From CAYGOC01 sp964351495 (GTDB lineage Bacteria; Chlamydiota; Chlamydiia; Chlamydiales; SM23-39): 64,000 nt of DNA. Below are positions 44,313 through 53,220 of the stretch, in pieces. The stretch's first letter is position 1. Each line of letters starts with the position of its first letter. Below the pieces are notes generated by a model. The model made no database searches. It saw only the letters and a program-made list of their open reading frames with translations, and had not been told where the DNA came from. Both the position numbers and the translations under genes were made by a program. The stretch spans positions 138,827 through 202,826 of the forward strand of contig CAYGOC010000001.1 in assembly GCA_964351495.1 (NCBI GenBank). Direction: 5' to 3'.

Positions 44313-44747
44313 TTGTTTCTTAAAGAAAAGAATACCCCCAAAAAAGACCCCCCTTATAAACTCTCTTCATTTTACCCCTATTTTGAGGCTATGTACCAAG
44401 TATCTTTACAACTTCTCTCCCTTTTCTATCAAAGCGAATTGGGAGGAACCCTTCTTGAAGAAAACACAAAAAATAAAGTAAAGGATATTACTCGACAAAT
44501 TTTAGAACAGATAAGCAAAGGTTCTTTTCCTAAAAATGAGGACAACTTTGTAGAGACTTTTGCCTATGTATACCTAGAATGGGGAAAAAAAAGCGACCAC
44601 TCTTCTCATGTAAATTTTTTTATTACTCAGATAGCCTGCATCAAAGAAACCTTTACTATCTACTTTCCAAAAGAAAACCTGTCTTACCTAGAAACAGCGA
44701 TTATAGAGCTACAAGATCACGTATCAAAACAAAAGATCAAGAATTGA
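44313..44747 (+). CDS. Unknown small soluble protein
   Basis: A frame of 144 codons from TTG at 44313; an internal ATG at 44391 (GAGG only two bases upstream) would give 118 residues. The protein is helical and acidic, without motifs. It is divergent from the unknown membrane protein and lies 47 bases before tRNA-Cys. Start uncertain. Confidence 0.5.
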   Translation: MFLKEKNTPKKDPPYKLSSFYPYFEAMYQVSLQLLSLFYQSELGGTLLEENTKNKVKDITRQILEQISKGSFPKNEDNFVETFAYVYLEWGKKSDHSSHVNFFITQIACIKETFTIYFPKENLSYLETAIIELQDHVSKQKIKN

Positions 44748-44794
44748 TCTTTAATACTCCCCTCTTTCATAATGGCTCCTTTTACGCTATTTAA

Positions 44795-44866
44795 GGTGGC
44801 ATAGCCAAGTGGTAAGGCAGAAGCCTGCAAAGCTTCCATTCCTCAGTTCGAATCTGAGTGCCACCT
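44795..44866 (+). tRNA. tRNA-Cys (GCA)
   Basis: Acceptor GGTGGCA pairs with TGCCACC (discriminator T at 44866); anticodon stem GAAGC/GCTTC around loop CTGCAAA gives anticodon GCA; T-arm contains GTTCGAATC. No CCA is encoded. A complete cloverleaf of 72 bases. Confidence 0.95.
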
Positions 44867-44884
44867 AAATTTTATGAGTATTGT

Positions 44885-45664
44885 TTGCCTCTATATATTG
44901 TTTCAATCCCTATTGGTAACCTAAAAGATCTCACCTTCAGAGCGTTGGAAACCTTGCAGAAGGTGGACTATGTCTTATGTGAAGACAAGAGAAAAGCCCA
45001 ATTTCTACTCTCTTCCTATAATCTCAAAAAACCTTTAGTGCTATTTCACGAGTTTTGTGAAAAAAAACAAGAAGATAAAGTCTTACAGGACTTAAAAGAA
45101 GAAAAAGAGATAGCTTTAATCAGCGACGCCGGTACTCCTTTAATCAATGATCCGGGAAGCTCCCTTTTACAAAAGATCCTCCAAGAAAACCTTCCTTTCG
45201 AAGTGATCCCAGGAGTATCTAGTGTAATTACAGCTCTTTCTATTTCTGGCTTTTCTACTTCTCGGTTTCAGTTTGTCGGATTTTTCCCAAAGAAAAAGGA
45301 AGCAAAAAAACGGCTTTTAAAACAAATGCTTTTTTTTGAAGGAACCTCTATAGCTTTTGAGTCCCCCCATAGAATTATTTCTACTTTAGAAGAGCTCAAA
45401 ACTCTTTGTGAAGAAGCTGAAGTTGCCCTAGCAAGAGAGCTTACCAAAAAATATGAAGAGTGTCTTAGGGGAACCTCTTCTTCTTTATTAGAGCATTTAA
45501 TGAAAAAACCTCCTAAAGGAGAATTTGTATTTCTTTTGAAAGGAGGGAAAAAAACAGAAAACCTTTCTCTAGAAGAGCTTTCTGCTTTTTTTCAAGAAGA
45601 GATGGGTCTCTCTTTTAAAGAAAGTCTAAAAGAGGCAAAAAAAAGACTGAAGAAAAAAGCGTAA
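44885..45664 (+). CDS. rsmI: 16S rRNA 2'-O-methyltransferase RsmI
   Basis: Methylates the ribose of C1402 in 16S rRNA. The protein opens LPLYIVSIPIGNLKDLTFRALETL, the family start, and has CEDKRKAQFLL, ISDAGTPLINDPGSSLL and FESPHRI. The longest frame begins with GTG at 44858, inside tRNA-Cys; because tRNA processing would cut that codon off, I prefer TTG at 44885 (259 residues), though its ribosome site is weak. Probably transcribed together with the tRNA. Confidence 0.88.
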   Translation: MPLYIVSIPIGNLKDLTFRALETLQKVDYVLCEDKRKAQFLLSSYNLKKPLVLFHEFCEKKQEDKVLQDLKEEKEIALISDAGTPLINDPGSSLLQKILQENLPFEVIPGVSSVITALSISGFSTSRFQFVGFFPKKKEAKKRLLKQMLFFEGTSIAFESPHRIISTLEELKTLCEEAEVALARELTKKYEECLRGTSSSLLEHLMKKPPKGEFVFLLKGGKKTENLSLEELSAFFQEEMGLSFKESLKEAKKRLKKKA

Positions 45665-45714
45665 AGCTCCCATTGATCCAAAAAACTTTTTTTGTATATT
45701 ACAAAAAAGGATCT

Positions 45715-46983
45715 ATGGAATCGCTATTTTCTTTTTCAGCCAAAAAAAAACTTTTGCAAGGGATCTGCAAAGTAGCAGAGCCTCTTAAAAGCACTTTTGG
45801 AACAGGAGAGACCTCCTATTTCAACCTTGCCTTAGAAAAAGATCCTTTTGTAAACTTAGGCGTCTCTTTTGCCAAAAGTACTATAGAATCCCAAGAAAAA
45901 ACCTGTTTAGATGGAAAAAAACTCTCCCTTCTTTTTTTGGAGTCTATAGTTAAAGGGGGACTCTCTTTTTTAGAAAAAGGAGGATCCCCTTTTTCTCTGC
46001 AAGAAGAGCTCCTGGAAACAAAAAAAGTTTTCTTTTCTTTTTTAGAAGAAAAAGCCCTTTTTTTTACCGATCCCTCTTGGATAACTCAAGGCTCTTTTTT
46101 TGAAAAAGAGGATCCCCTTTTTATAAAAGCTCTTTTTACCTCTTCTAAAGAGCAGTTTTGTTTTATCCAAACAGAAAAAGAGCCTTACTTCAAAGAAGAA
46201 AAGGGAGTTTTCCTTCCCCATGGAATAGCCTCCCCTTTGTTTTTTAAGAAGAAAAGCCCCCCCATAGAGATAAAAAACCCTCTTTGTTTTATAACTGTTG
46301 AAATATCCTCTTTAGAAAAGCTTTTCTCTTGTTTACAAAAAGAAGAGCCTATTTTTCTTGTTACAGAAAAAATTTGTCCCGACGTTTTAGCGACCCTTAT
46401 TTTTCATGCTCTAGAAAATAAAAAAGAGATCTTCCCTATCATAGTCCCTAATAAAAAAGCCCTTTCTACCTTTCCGAAAATAGAATATCCCCAAAAAGAA
46501 AAGGGGTTTTTTAAAATGCGAAAAGGGATCCTTTTCCCTGAAAAAACGCTTTTCTTTTTACAGGAAAACGCCCCCTCTTTTTATACCTTTTTCACAAAAA
46601 ACACAGAGGAGAAACAGACTCTTTTTTCTGTTTTACACCCTATGATCCAAGAGGGATTTGTAGAAGGGGGAGCTTCTTTTTTAGTAAAAGCTGCTCTTTA
46701 TTTAGAAACAAAAGAAAGATCTTCCGGTTCTTTAATCATCCAAAAAGCTTTGAGAATCCCTTTTTATCATTTAGTACAAAACCATGCGCGGGACCCTAAG
46801 GCTCTCATAGAAGAACTAAAAAAAGAGGTTCCTTTTTCCGGATTTGATAGAAAGACAGGTGCTATAACAAACTTAAAAAAAGAAAGGGTATTTGACTCTG
46901 TCTATCTTATCAAGAAGGCTTTTTCGCATGCTTTACAGAAAGCTTTAGAAGTTTTTTTTATAGAAGGAATCATTTCTTGCTAG
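45715..46983 (+). CDS. Divergent GroEL-like (chaperonin 60) paralog
   Basis: A 422-residue protein with remote GroEL similarity along its length: the opening AEPLKSTFGTGETSYFNL at the ADAVKVTLGPKGRNV site, FVEGGASFLVKAALYLE at the PGGG site, IIQKALRIPFYHLVQNHA at the late helix, and a closing GFDRKTGAITNLKKERVFDS. The ATPase loop DGTT is gone (CLDGKKL), so folding-type ATP hydrolysis is unlikely. It is about 120 residues shorter than GroEL. Chlamydiae encode extra GroELs, one beside murF, matching this region. ATG 45715 is used because AAGGA sits just before it. Confidence 0.72.
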   Translation: MESLFSFSAKKKLLQGICKVAEPLKSTFGTGETSYFNLALEKDPFVNLGVSFAKSTIESQEKTCLDGKKLSLLFLESIVKGGLSFLEKGGSPFSLQEELLETKKVFFSFLEEKALFFTDPSWITQGSFFEKEDPLFIKALFTSSKEQFCFIQTEKEPYFKEEKGVFLPHGIASPLFFKKKSPPIEIKNPLCFITVEISSLEKLFSCLQKEEPIFLVTEKICPDVLATLIFHALENKKEIFPIIVPNKKALSTFPKIEYPQKEKGFFKMRKGILFPEKTLFFLQENAPSFYTFFTKNTEEKQTLFSVLHPMIQEGFVEGGASFLVKAALYLETKERSSGSLIIQKALRIPFYHLVQNHARDPKALIEELKKEVPFSGFDRKTGAITNLKKERVFDSVYLIKKAFSHALQKALEVFFIEGIISC

Positions 46984-47031
46984 AAGATAAAAAACAATCT
47001 GCTATACAAAAATAAGAATAGAGGTTTTTCT

Positions 47032-49044
47032 TTGCTATATTGGATCCTTCTTATTTTTCCTTTACTCGGATTTGCTAACTTTTGCGAAAAAGAAAAAGAA
47101 TGGCTTAAGCAAAATTCCCTTCTTTTTAATGCCTCTTTTTTAGCTAAACATAGACAAGAAACAAAAGAAAACCCCACCTACTCTTTTCCTAAACCGTATG
47201 CTGCTTTAGACATTTCTTCAAACTGGCTTTTTATAGATCCTCATTTTGTAAAAGCAGCAAAAGGAAAAAGCGTTTTCTCTGAGTTACAAGAAGAAAAGGT
47301 TTGGTCTATTCTTCAAAACACAGGACTTAATGGTGTTCACTTTGCTTCTATGCAGCTTTGTGCAGAAGTAAAACAAGTTCAGATAACCCCTTCTCTAGAG
47401 GGATTTCAGCCTATCTCCTATTTAATAGACCCTTTTTTAGGCAGCTATCCGGAATATGAAAACTTAGTACAAGTTTTACAAAAACAAAACTTTTCTCTTA
47501 TAGGAACGCTTCTTCCTTTTTACACGGGAAGGGGCTTTGATTTTCAACTAGCTTTAAGAAACTATGAAGACTACCCTAGCCTATATCAACTTGTAGAAAT
47601 TGCAGAAAAGGATTGGGACTTTCTCCCTAAGATCTCCTATCCGAAAGAGTTTGCTTCTCTTCCCTTTTCTACTTGTTCCCTTCTACAAGAAAAGGGGTAC
47701 ATAATAGGCTCTTTCAAAAATGCAAATTGGTGCTCTACTTCCCCTGTAAAAGGATACGATGGAAAGCTAAGAAGGTGGATCTATGTGTATCATGAAGTAG
47801 AAGAAGCCCCTCTTTTACAAGGTTTAAGCCCCTCTTTTTCCAGTCAAAGAGTTTTAGCGGGAAGCCTTCTTTCTTCTTTGTATCACGAAAAAAATAGCCT
47901 TGTGCAAATTGCCTCTACTCCCCCTCTGGGAATCCAAGGTGGAGCCTCTATAGAAAAAACGCTCCCCTTCTCCCTTACCTACTCTGACCTTTTAGCTCAG
48001 ATGACCAGACAAAAAGGAGGCTTTTCTTTTCAAAAGATCTTCTTAAGCTCTTCTAGCATACAAACCTTTTTAGAGTATGGACCCGAGTTTGCTTATGATT
48101 TTGGAGGAAGAAGCGCTTTTTTTCATGCTTTGCTACAAAAAAGGACAGACCTTTTAGTCTATCTATATCAAGAGCTCAGCAAAAAAGATTTTCCTTTTCA
48201 TAGGTTTATCCACCCCCTACAAATAGAAGAGGGTCTGAGTTACTCTTGGGCTGATTTAGAACAAAAAGAGGAAGAACTTCTTTTTTTTAATGGGGAGTTT
48301 CAGAAGAAAAAAGAGGTAAGAAGAAAGATTCTTTTACAAGATTTACCCCTTCTACAAAACAACTCCTTTGTAGCTTTTTCTGATAAAACTCTATACTCAA
48401 CCACAATAGGGCTTTTGGCAAGCTGCCTTAAGATTTGTGACCTACAAAACTTGAGCAATTTCCAAAAAGAACAATTAAAAAAACTGCACCTTCTCTTCTC
48501 TTTTTTTTCCGCTATGCAACCAGGCGTGTTTTCTCTTTCTATGTGGGACTTGGTAGGAGCGCTTCCTTTGTGCAAACAAGAAAATCCCTCTAATGCAAAA
48601 ATAGGAAAAGGAGCCCTCTCATTTTTACCTGAAGAAGGATCTTCTTACTCTTCTACTATACAAGCCTCCACTCTCTACCCTCCTCTAACCTGCCAAGCAA
48701 AAGATAAAAATTCTTTTATCCAAAAATTGAAAGCCATCTTAAAAGTAAGAAACGCCTACCATATTGAAAGAGCTACCTTTTTAGGGCCCGTTAAAATGCA
48801 AAACCCGACTCTTTTTGCCTACCTACTAAAACTTCCCTCTACAGAGTATCTCTCTTTAGTGGTTTTGAACTTTTCAGAAGAAAAACAAGAGGAGACTCTT
48901 ACTCTACCCGAGCTTCAAAATGTTTCTGTAATCGATCTTTTTTCCAGAAAAGCAGAGAAAAAGTCCCCAAAAGAGCCCTATTTTAAACTAGAAGTTCCTC
49001 CTTACGAAGGAAGGGCCTTTTTGCTGTTTTCTAAAGGGATCTGA
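47032..49044 (+). CDS. Exported alpha-amylase-like (GH13/trehalose-synthase-like) protein
   Basis: A 670-residue protein with an N-terminal signal peptide (hydrophobic core in residues 2-15). The layout recalls GH13 enzymes of the trehalose-synthase type: a barrel-like beginning with an aligned VWSILQNTGLNGVHFASM, a middle with long loops, RNAYHIERATFLGP and a C-terminal beta-sandwich (YLSLVVLNFSEE...YEGRAFLLF). I cannot find the standard catalytic Asp/Glu/Asp motifs, so it may be inactive. The start is TTG at 47032 with AGAGG seven bases upstream. It follows the GroEL-like gene by 48 bases. Assignment to GH13 is tentative. Confidence 0.6.
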   Translation: MLYWILLIFPLLGFANFCEKEKEWLKQNSLLFNASFLAKHRQETKENPTYSFPKPYAALDISSNWLFIDPHFVKAAKGKSVFSELQEEKVWSILQNTGLNGVHFASMQLCAEVKQVQITPSLEGFQPISYLIDPFLGSYPEYENLVQVLQKQNFSLIGTLLPFYTGRGFDFQLALRNYEDYPSLYQLVEIAEKDWDFLPKISYPKEFASLPFSTCSLLQEKGYIIGSFKNANWCSTSPVKGYDGKLRRWIYVYHEVEEAPLLQGLSPSFSSQRVLAGSLLSSLYHEKNSLVQIASTPPLGIQGGASIEKTLPFSLTYSDLLAQMTRQKGGFSFQKIFLSSSSIQTFLEYGPEFAYDFGGRSAFFHALLQKRTDLLVYLYQELSKKDFPFHRFIHPLQIEEGLSYSWADLEQKEEELLFFNGEFQKKKEVRRKILLQDLPLLQNNSFVAFSDKTLYSTTIGLLASCLKICDLQNLSNFQKEQLKKLHLLFSFFSAMQPGVFSLSMWDLVGALPLCKQENPSNAKIGKGALSFLPEEGSSYSSTIQASTLYPPLTCQAKDKNSFIQKLKAILKVRNAYHIERATFLGPVKMQNPTLFAYLLKLPSTEYLSLVVLNFSEEKQEETLTLPELQNVSVIDLFSRKAEKKSPKEPYFKLEVPPYEGRAFLLFSKGI

Positions 49045-49348
49045 TCACCCCTCAAAGATTTATTTCCTGTAAAAAGTTTGTGAATAGCCGGTTTTTCTAT
49101 ACTTGTTCAAAGCAAAGGCAAAGAAAAGCAACCCAAAAAACCGAAAAAGTTACCCAGCTTTTTTAAACAGTACTCTTCCATAACATCTCCTTTATCTTTA
49201 AGTTAAGCGGAAGCGACCTTAGGTTAAACGTTTGTTTCCGGTCAAATATACTATGTAGTTATCAGATCATTTTAGGGAATTGAAGGATATCCTTGTGAAG
49301 AATTTTTACAGAGGTTAGCATTGCAATTTGCGTTTTTGGGAGTTCCTT
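49045..49348. other. Intergenic region of about 300 bp
   Basis: Between the amylase-like gene and the C39-like gene. It holds a TATACT element near 49245 that could serve as -10 for the downstream gene but has no clear -35, plus a 24-codon minus-strand frame described separately. No RNA gene or terminator is evident. Confidence 0.4.
49107..49181 (-). CDS. Possible 24-residue leader-type small ORF
   Basis: ATG at 49179-49181 is preceded by AAAGGAG at five bases, an excellent ribosome site; TGA at 49107-49109. The peptide is hydrophobic in its second half (NFFGFLGCFSLPLL). There is no neighbouring minus-strand gene for it to lead. May be chance. Confidence 0.25.
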   Translation of the reverse strand: MEEYCLKKLGNFFGFLGCFSLPLL

Positions 49349-50350
49349 ATGAAATGGTTGTCTATCTTTTTTCTACTATTTATGCCATTTTCTTCGATAT
49401 TCCCGGACATGCATCACCATTATGTGAAACATCAGGACATCCAAAGTAATTCCTTAACTTGGACTCAGCAAAATACCCTTCCTTTTGAAGAGTTACTTAT
49501 TACATGGAACGCCCTCAGACCAGCTCAAGGACATTATTCAATTTATGTTAGCGTTGACACAGGAAACTGGTCTCCCTGGCTTCTTTATGCTACATGGGGA
49601 AATGACTTTCAAAAAGGAACTATTTCAACACTAGAAAACATACCTGTCCAAGTTTATCAAGATGCAGTAGAAACACTAGAAGGAAAAACCGGAAATGGAT
49701 TTAAGGTGAAAATAATCGCAGAAAAAGGGGCTGATATTTCCGGTCTTAAATCAATACATGTTTGCTCAAGCAGACCAAATTCTATGGATATTTCTTCTCC
49801 CTGCATTAACATAACTAAGTCCTATCAACTAGCTGTGAATGGCCTATCACAAATGGCGCTTATAGATGAACGAGGAAATAGATTATGCTCTCCTACATCT
49901 ACAACGGCTGTGGTTAGGTTCTTAAAAAATGAAGATACTTTAAATCCTATTCAATTTGCCGAAAATGTATGGGACGCTTCTTTTGATATTTTTGGGAACT
50001 GGGTCTTCAATGTCGCCGAAGCATACAATCAAATAAAAGATTCCTCTATTTCGTGTTGGGTAGAAAGGTTAACAGGGTTTCAAAGTATTTTGGAAAGTTT
50101 ACAAGAAGGATTTCCGGTAGTAATCAGTTTGCGAGGACCTCTTCCTGGTAGCGCCCAGCCCTACAAAAGTGGTCATCTTCTTGCTGTAATTGGTTTTGAC
50201 GGTAGGACCCAAGAAGTCATTTGCATGGACCCCGCATTTGATAAAGATGATGAAACAAAAGTCCGATATAAATTAGAGGACTTAATGACAGCATGGAATC
50301 GCCGCAAAAATGTAGCATACATTTTCAGAAATGCACCATCGTTAAACTAA
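49349..50350 (+). CDS. Exported C39-like cysteine peptidase family protein
   Basis: A 333-residue protein with a signal peptide (MKWLSIFFLLFMPFSSIF). The C-terminal half is a peptidase_C39-like domain: Q168 (NGLSQM), catalytic C180 (RLCSPTSTTAVV), H276 (GHLLAVIGFDG) and D294 (CMDPAF), all four expected active-site residues. The N-terminal half is a beta-rich region, possibly substrate-binding. I use ATG 49349 because GGGAG is six bases upstream; the longer TTG frame is unlikely. Secreted to periplasm or beyond; substrate unknown. Confidence 0.78.
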   Translation: MKWLSIFFLLFMPFSSIFPDMHHHYVKHQDIQSNSLTWTQQNTLPFEELLITWNALRPAQGHYSIYVSVDTGNWSPWLLYATWGNDFQKGTISTLENIPVQVYQDAVETLEGKTGNGFKVKIIAEKGADISGLKSIHVCSSRPNSMDISSPCINITKSYQLAVNGLSQMALIDERGNRLCSPTSTTAVVRFLKNEDTLNPIQFAENVWDASFDIFGNWVFNVAEAYNQIKDSSISCWVERLTGFQSILESLQEGFPVVISLRGPLPGSAQPYKSGHLLAVIGFDGRTQEVICMDPAFDKDDETKVRYKLEDLMTAWNRRKNVAYIFRNAPSLN

Positions 50351-50396
50351 CTTTTTTCCAGATAGGGCTCTCAGGTCAGGTTTTGTGCTACACAGA

Positions 50397-51428
50397 CTAG
50401 GACGAGAGTTTTTTTCGAATAAATTGTGATGGAAACTTGGGAAAATTAGTCCCATCTGACATGGGAATAAAATACATATACATCTCTCGCATAGCTGAAG
50501 CTCTCAACTTGGTATTTTGAGGAGATTTTTTCCGTTTTTTCTGATAGTGATGTATGCGAGCCTTTCCATATACACCGTTTATATGCTGCATCAACAGCTT
50601 GTAGCTTTCTCTACCTGTGAATTCAAATAAACCATAAGAGGGATCAAAAAGAAACCATTCGGTTTTAGAAACTATCACCAAGGAAAGTATATGGAATCCA
50701 TCAAAGTTATACATTCTGATAAGGTAAGACCCCTTACTTAACCGCTTTAAATCTTTTTGGTTCTTATAAACGAGCTTACCTTCTGATACAGAAGATTTAT
50801 CATCATCTGGAAATAACCGAAGGATATGCCCGGGTCTGAGGTCTTTGTTTGTTAAAAGATTAGATTCAGCTTGCAAAGAGGAAAGTAGAGCGTAGTGTAA
50901 TCTCAAAGCAGCTTCTTTACCTCCTTCTATAAATGTATTTGCACATCGAATAAGAAGCTCTTTTGGATTGGTTTGTTTATATTGATTTTTTTGTGAAAGA
51001 GTATGAAAAAGATAATTAAAATAGACCGAAGCTCCTCCGCAAATACCCATAAAATCTAAACGTATTTCGGCATTTTCAAACACATTTTTTGTCCTTACCA
51101 AAGGAGGAGAAGGAGCTCCTGTCAAGCGATCTTCCAAAAGGTCTGAAACATAGACTGCTTTTTTAGAGAGAAGCTTACATCCTAAAAACTGTAAAGTGAG
51201 CGCTGTTATAGCGCAAGAAAAGCTCATAGAGCGAAGAGCCACCCTCCCTACACCCATGGGTAGGCCGCTCAAACACTCATTCAACCACGCCCCATTCTCA
51301 AGAATTATCTTTCTAAAACGGGGCATTTCCTGAGGGATTTCAGAAAGATTCGATTCTCTTAAAAATTGCTCTACACTGGAAAAATCCAAAGGAATTGGTT
51401 TCGCATTTAAAAGATCAATAAAATTCAT
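50397..51428 (-). CDS. Putative papain-like cysteine protease, YopT/C58-like catalytic pattern
   Basis: A 343-residue soluble protein without signal peptide. Three spaced motifs fit a papain-fold effector protease: C130 in FMGICGGASVYF, H246 in NFDGFHILSLVIV and D262 in FLFDPSYGLFEF; the DPxxG after a strand is characteristic of C58 (YopT/AvrPphB-type) and related families. I chose ATG 51426-51428 with AAGGA ten bases upstream over the TTG at 51458. C58 members act inside host cells after type III secretion; that role here is inference. The gene lies at the left margin of the accessory region and is convergent to the C39-like gene. Confidence 0.62.
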   Translation of the reverse strand: MNFIDLLNAKPIPLDFSSVEQFLRESNLSEIPQEMPRFRKIILENGAWLNECLSGLPMGVGRVALRSMSFSCAITALTLQFLGCKLLSKKAVYVSDLLEDRLTGAPSPPLVRTKNVFENAEIRLDFMGICGGASVYFNYLFHTLSQKNQYKQTNPKELLIRCANTFIEGGKEAALRLHYALLSSLQAESNLLTNKDLRPGHILRLFPDDDKSSVSEGKLVYKNQKDLKRLSKGSYLIRMYNFDGFHILSLVIVSKTEWFLFDPSYGLFEFTGRESYKLLMQHINGVYGKARIHHYQKKRKKSPQNTKLRASAMREMYMYFIPMSDGTNFPKFPSQFIRKKLSS

Positions 51429-51630
51429 AAAAACTGTGTCCTTAAATAAATCGCTCAAATTTTAAGATTAATGACAATTAAAATAAATCAAAAAACATAA
51501 TAAATGCAAACCAATTTACTATTAATAAAATATTAAGTTACACGCATCCGAGATCAAGAATCAGGTACAGAAGTGCTAATAGATAGAAATAACGTAACGA
51601 AAAATTACAGATGTACCAGCATAAGCCTGT

Positions 51631-51677
51631 GAATCAAAGGATACGAAAGAGGAGGGATTCGTCCCCCAGTACCTTTG
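51631..51677. repeat. Degenerate tRNA-Ser 3'-end copy with 16-bp repeat (att-like remnant)
   Basis: AAGAGGAGGGATTCG at 51648-51662 is identical to 58405-58419, the T-arm/acceptor end of tRNA-Ser, and similarity continues imperfectly over the next 15 bases. Directly before it TGAATCAAAGGATACG (51631-51646) recurs at 54257-54272. Looks like one edge of a tRNA-targeted insertion. Confidence 0.55.
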
Positions 51678-51679
51678 TT

Positions 51680-52369
51680 TTAATTTAAAAACAGGTTCCC
51701 TGACTCGTAATGACGTAAACCCCTATAAAACACAAAAAAAGCCAAAGCAACAAATAATCCGGTTGCTCCTAGCAAGGAAAAAAGCAACCCCCATGAAAAT
51801 CTTTTTACAACTTCTACTGGAACATAACCAATTAACCCTGCAGGAAAAATAGTAAACATGAATATATGCATCAATCCTGAATAGATATTGACTGGGTAGT
51901 GCACAAAAAGAAAAATCGAATCAACATATTTTTTCGACACCTCTCCTATATTGCCAAACCAAAAGCACAGACTATGGGCCATAACTGCAACAGACGTAAA
52001 AAGTAGCCCCCCACAACAAACTCCTATCAGAAGCATGGGTAACTGAACAAAATGCACACCTCCCAATAAAAATAGAATAACTGCCGACACAAGATGCCCC
52101 CATCCCTTTGATTGAGACTCGGATCCTAATAAATGAAGTAAAACATTCTTAGGTTGAGTCATATAGGCATCCAGACCACCTCCTGTTATTTTTTCCGCAA
52201 GTAACCTACTTCCTCCAAAACATACTCTTGCAATACCATACCCACCACGAACAATGGCCATCATAATGAGGACATCATTAAAATCCCAAGTCCCAACATG
52301 GTCAAATTTATCGAAAAAAACCCACCAAATCAGGAAAAAGATTAAATTATTTCCTATGTTAAGAGCCAT
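51680..52369 (-). CDS. ABC-2 type exporter permease (second subunit)
   Basis: A six-helix membrane subunit of the ABC-2 superfamily. From the first ATG (52367-52369) it has 229 residues. The open frame continues upstream through a typical amphipathic N-terminus (IRASFSLKLAFFIEMALNIG) to the preceding stop, where GGGGGAGG stands six bases before an in-frame ATC (52442-52444). No ATG, GTG or TTG occurs in that stretch, so either a rare AUC start is used or the annotated ATG makes a shortened protein. It would pair with the permease and ATPase upstream to export an unknown substrate. Confidence 0.8.
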   Translation of the reverse strand: MALNIGNNLIFFLIWWVFFDKFDHVGTWDFNDVLIMMAIVRGGYGIARVCFGGSRLLAEKITGGGLDAYMTQPKNVLLHLLGSESQSKGWGHLVSAVILFLLGGVHFVQLPMLLIGVCCGGLLFTSVAVMAHSLCFWFGNIGEVSKKYVDSIFLFVHYPVNIYSGLMHIFMFTIFPAGLIGYVPVEVVKRFSWGLLFSLLGATGLFVALAFFVFYRGLRHYESGNLFLN

Positions 52370-52446
52370 CTCGATAAAAAAAGCCAGCTTAAGACTGAAG
52401 GAAGCTCTAATACTTGTTGCTATTAAGAAAAAAAAGAAACGGATGG

Positions 52447-53220
52447 TTATCCTCCCCCGACATTAATAATTCTCAGCCCACGTCTATATAACAATCCCAC
52501 TACAATCCCTCCTAAAATGATCCACAAGAAGAGCTTTGTTAAAAGCTCGAAAGCAAATATTGCGCCATAGTTCAAAGAAAGAAGGCTCCTATCACTCAAA
52601 ATCACAGAAAATGGAGTATACTTAGCCACTATTTGCCATCCAAAAGGATAAGCACTTAAAGGAAGAATTAAACCACCAAACGCAAATAGGGATTTCTCCC
52701 AAATCCAAAAAATGGGCTCTATATCATGCATCCAAAAAGAGAGTAGTCCTATGATCATTTTAAATATAATACCCAAAATAACTGCGAGAATCCCACTAAC
52801 AATGGTGATTATCAGCCCCCATCCAGAAATAGTAATGATTCCGACAAATCCCCAAGTAAAAAGGCAAGAAACAGCACCCAGTACTATCATATAAACCGTA
52901 GCCTGTCCCAGTCCTTCAGCAAAAACATACCCCAAGTATGAAATGGGACGAGGAATTAAATAAGCGAGCTTTCCAGAACGAAAATCATTTTCGATTATTT
53001 TCTCGGTTCGGGGGATAGCTATAAGGACCCATTGGTTTAAAGCTATGTACCAAAGTAGCTCTTTTGGATTCATTATCCCCCCTCCTCTTCCTATAACCTC
53101 CCAAAGGTTGGCAAAGATAACTAGACAGATAATCAAAAAGAGCGATAACCCAATAAGCGCCTTTTTATTACACCATGTATGGTAGTGTGAAAGAGAAAAA
53201 ACCTTTAGATACTTACTCAT
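52447..53220 (-). CDS. ABC-2 type exporter permease (first subunit)
   Basis: A 257-residue membrane protein with six helices; RTEKIIENDFRSGKLAYLIPRPISYL is the cytosolic loop typical of this ABC-2 family, in which two different permeases pair. Overlaps the ATPase by eight bases. Its 3' end (GGGGGAGGATAA) doubles as the ribosome site of the next permease. Confidence 0.83.
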   Translation of the reverse strand: MSKYLKVFSLSHYHTWCNKKALIGLSLFLIICLVIFANLWEVIGRGGGIMNPKELLWYIALNQWVLIAIPRTEKIIENDFRSGKLAYLIPRPISYLGYVFAEGLGQATVYMIVLGAVSCLFTWGFVGIITISGWGLIITIVSGILAVILGIIFKMIIGLLSFWMHDIEPIFWIWEKSLFAFGGLILPLSAYPFGWQIVAKYTPFSVILSDRSLLSLNYGAIFAFELLTKLFLWIILGGIVVGLLYRRGLRIINVGGG

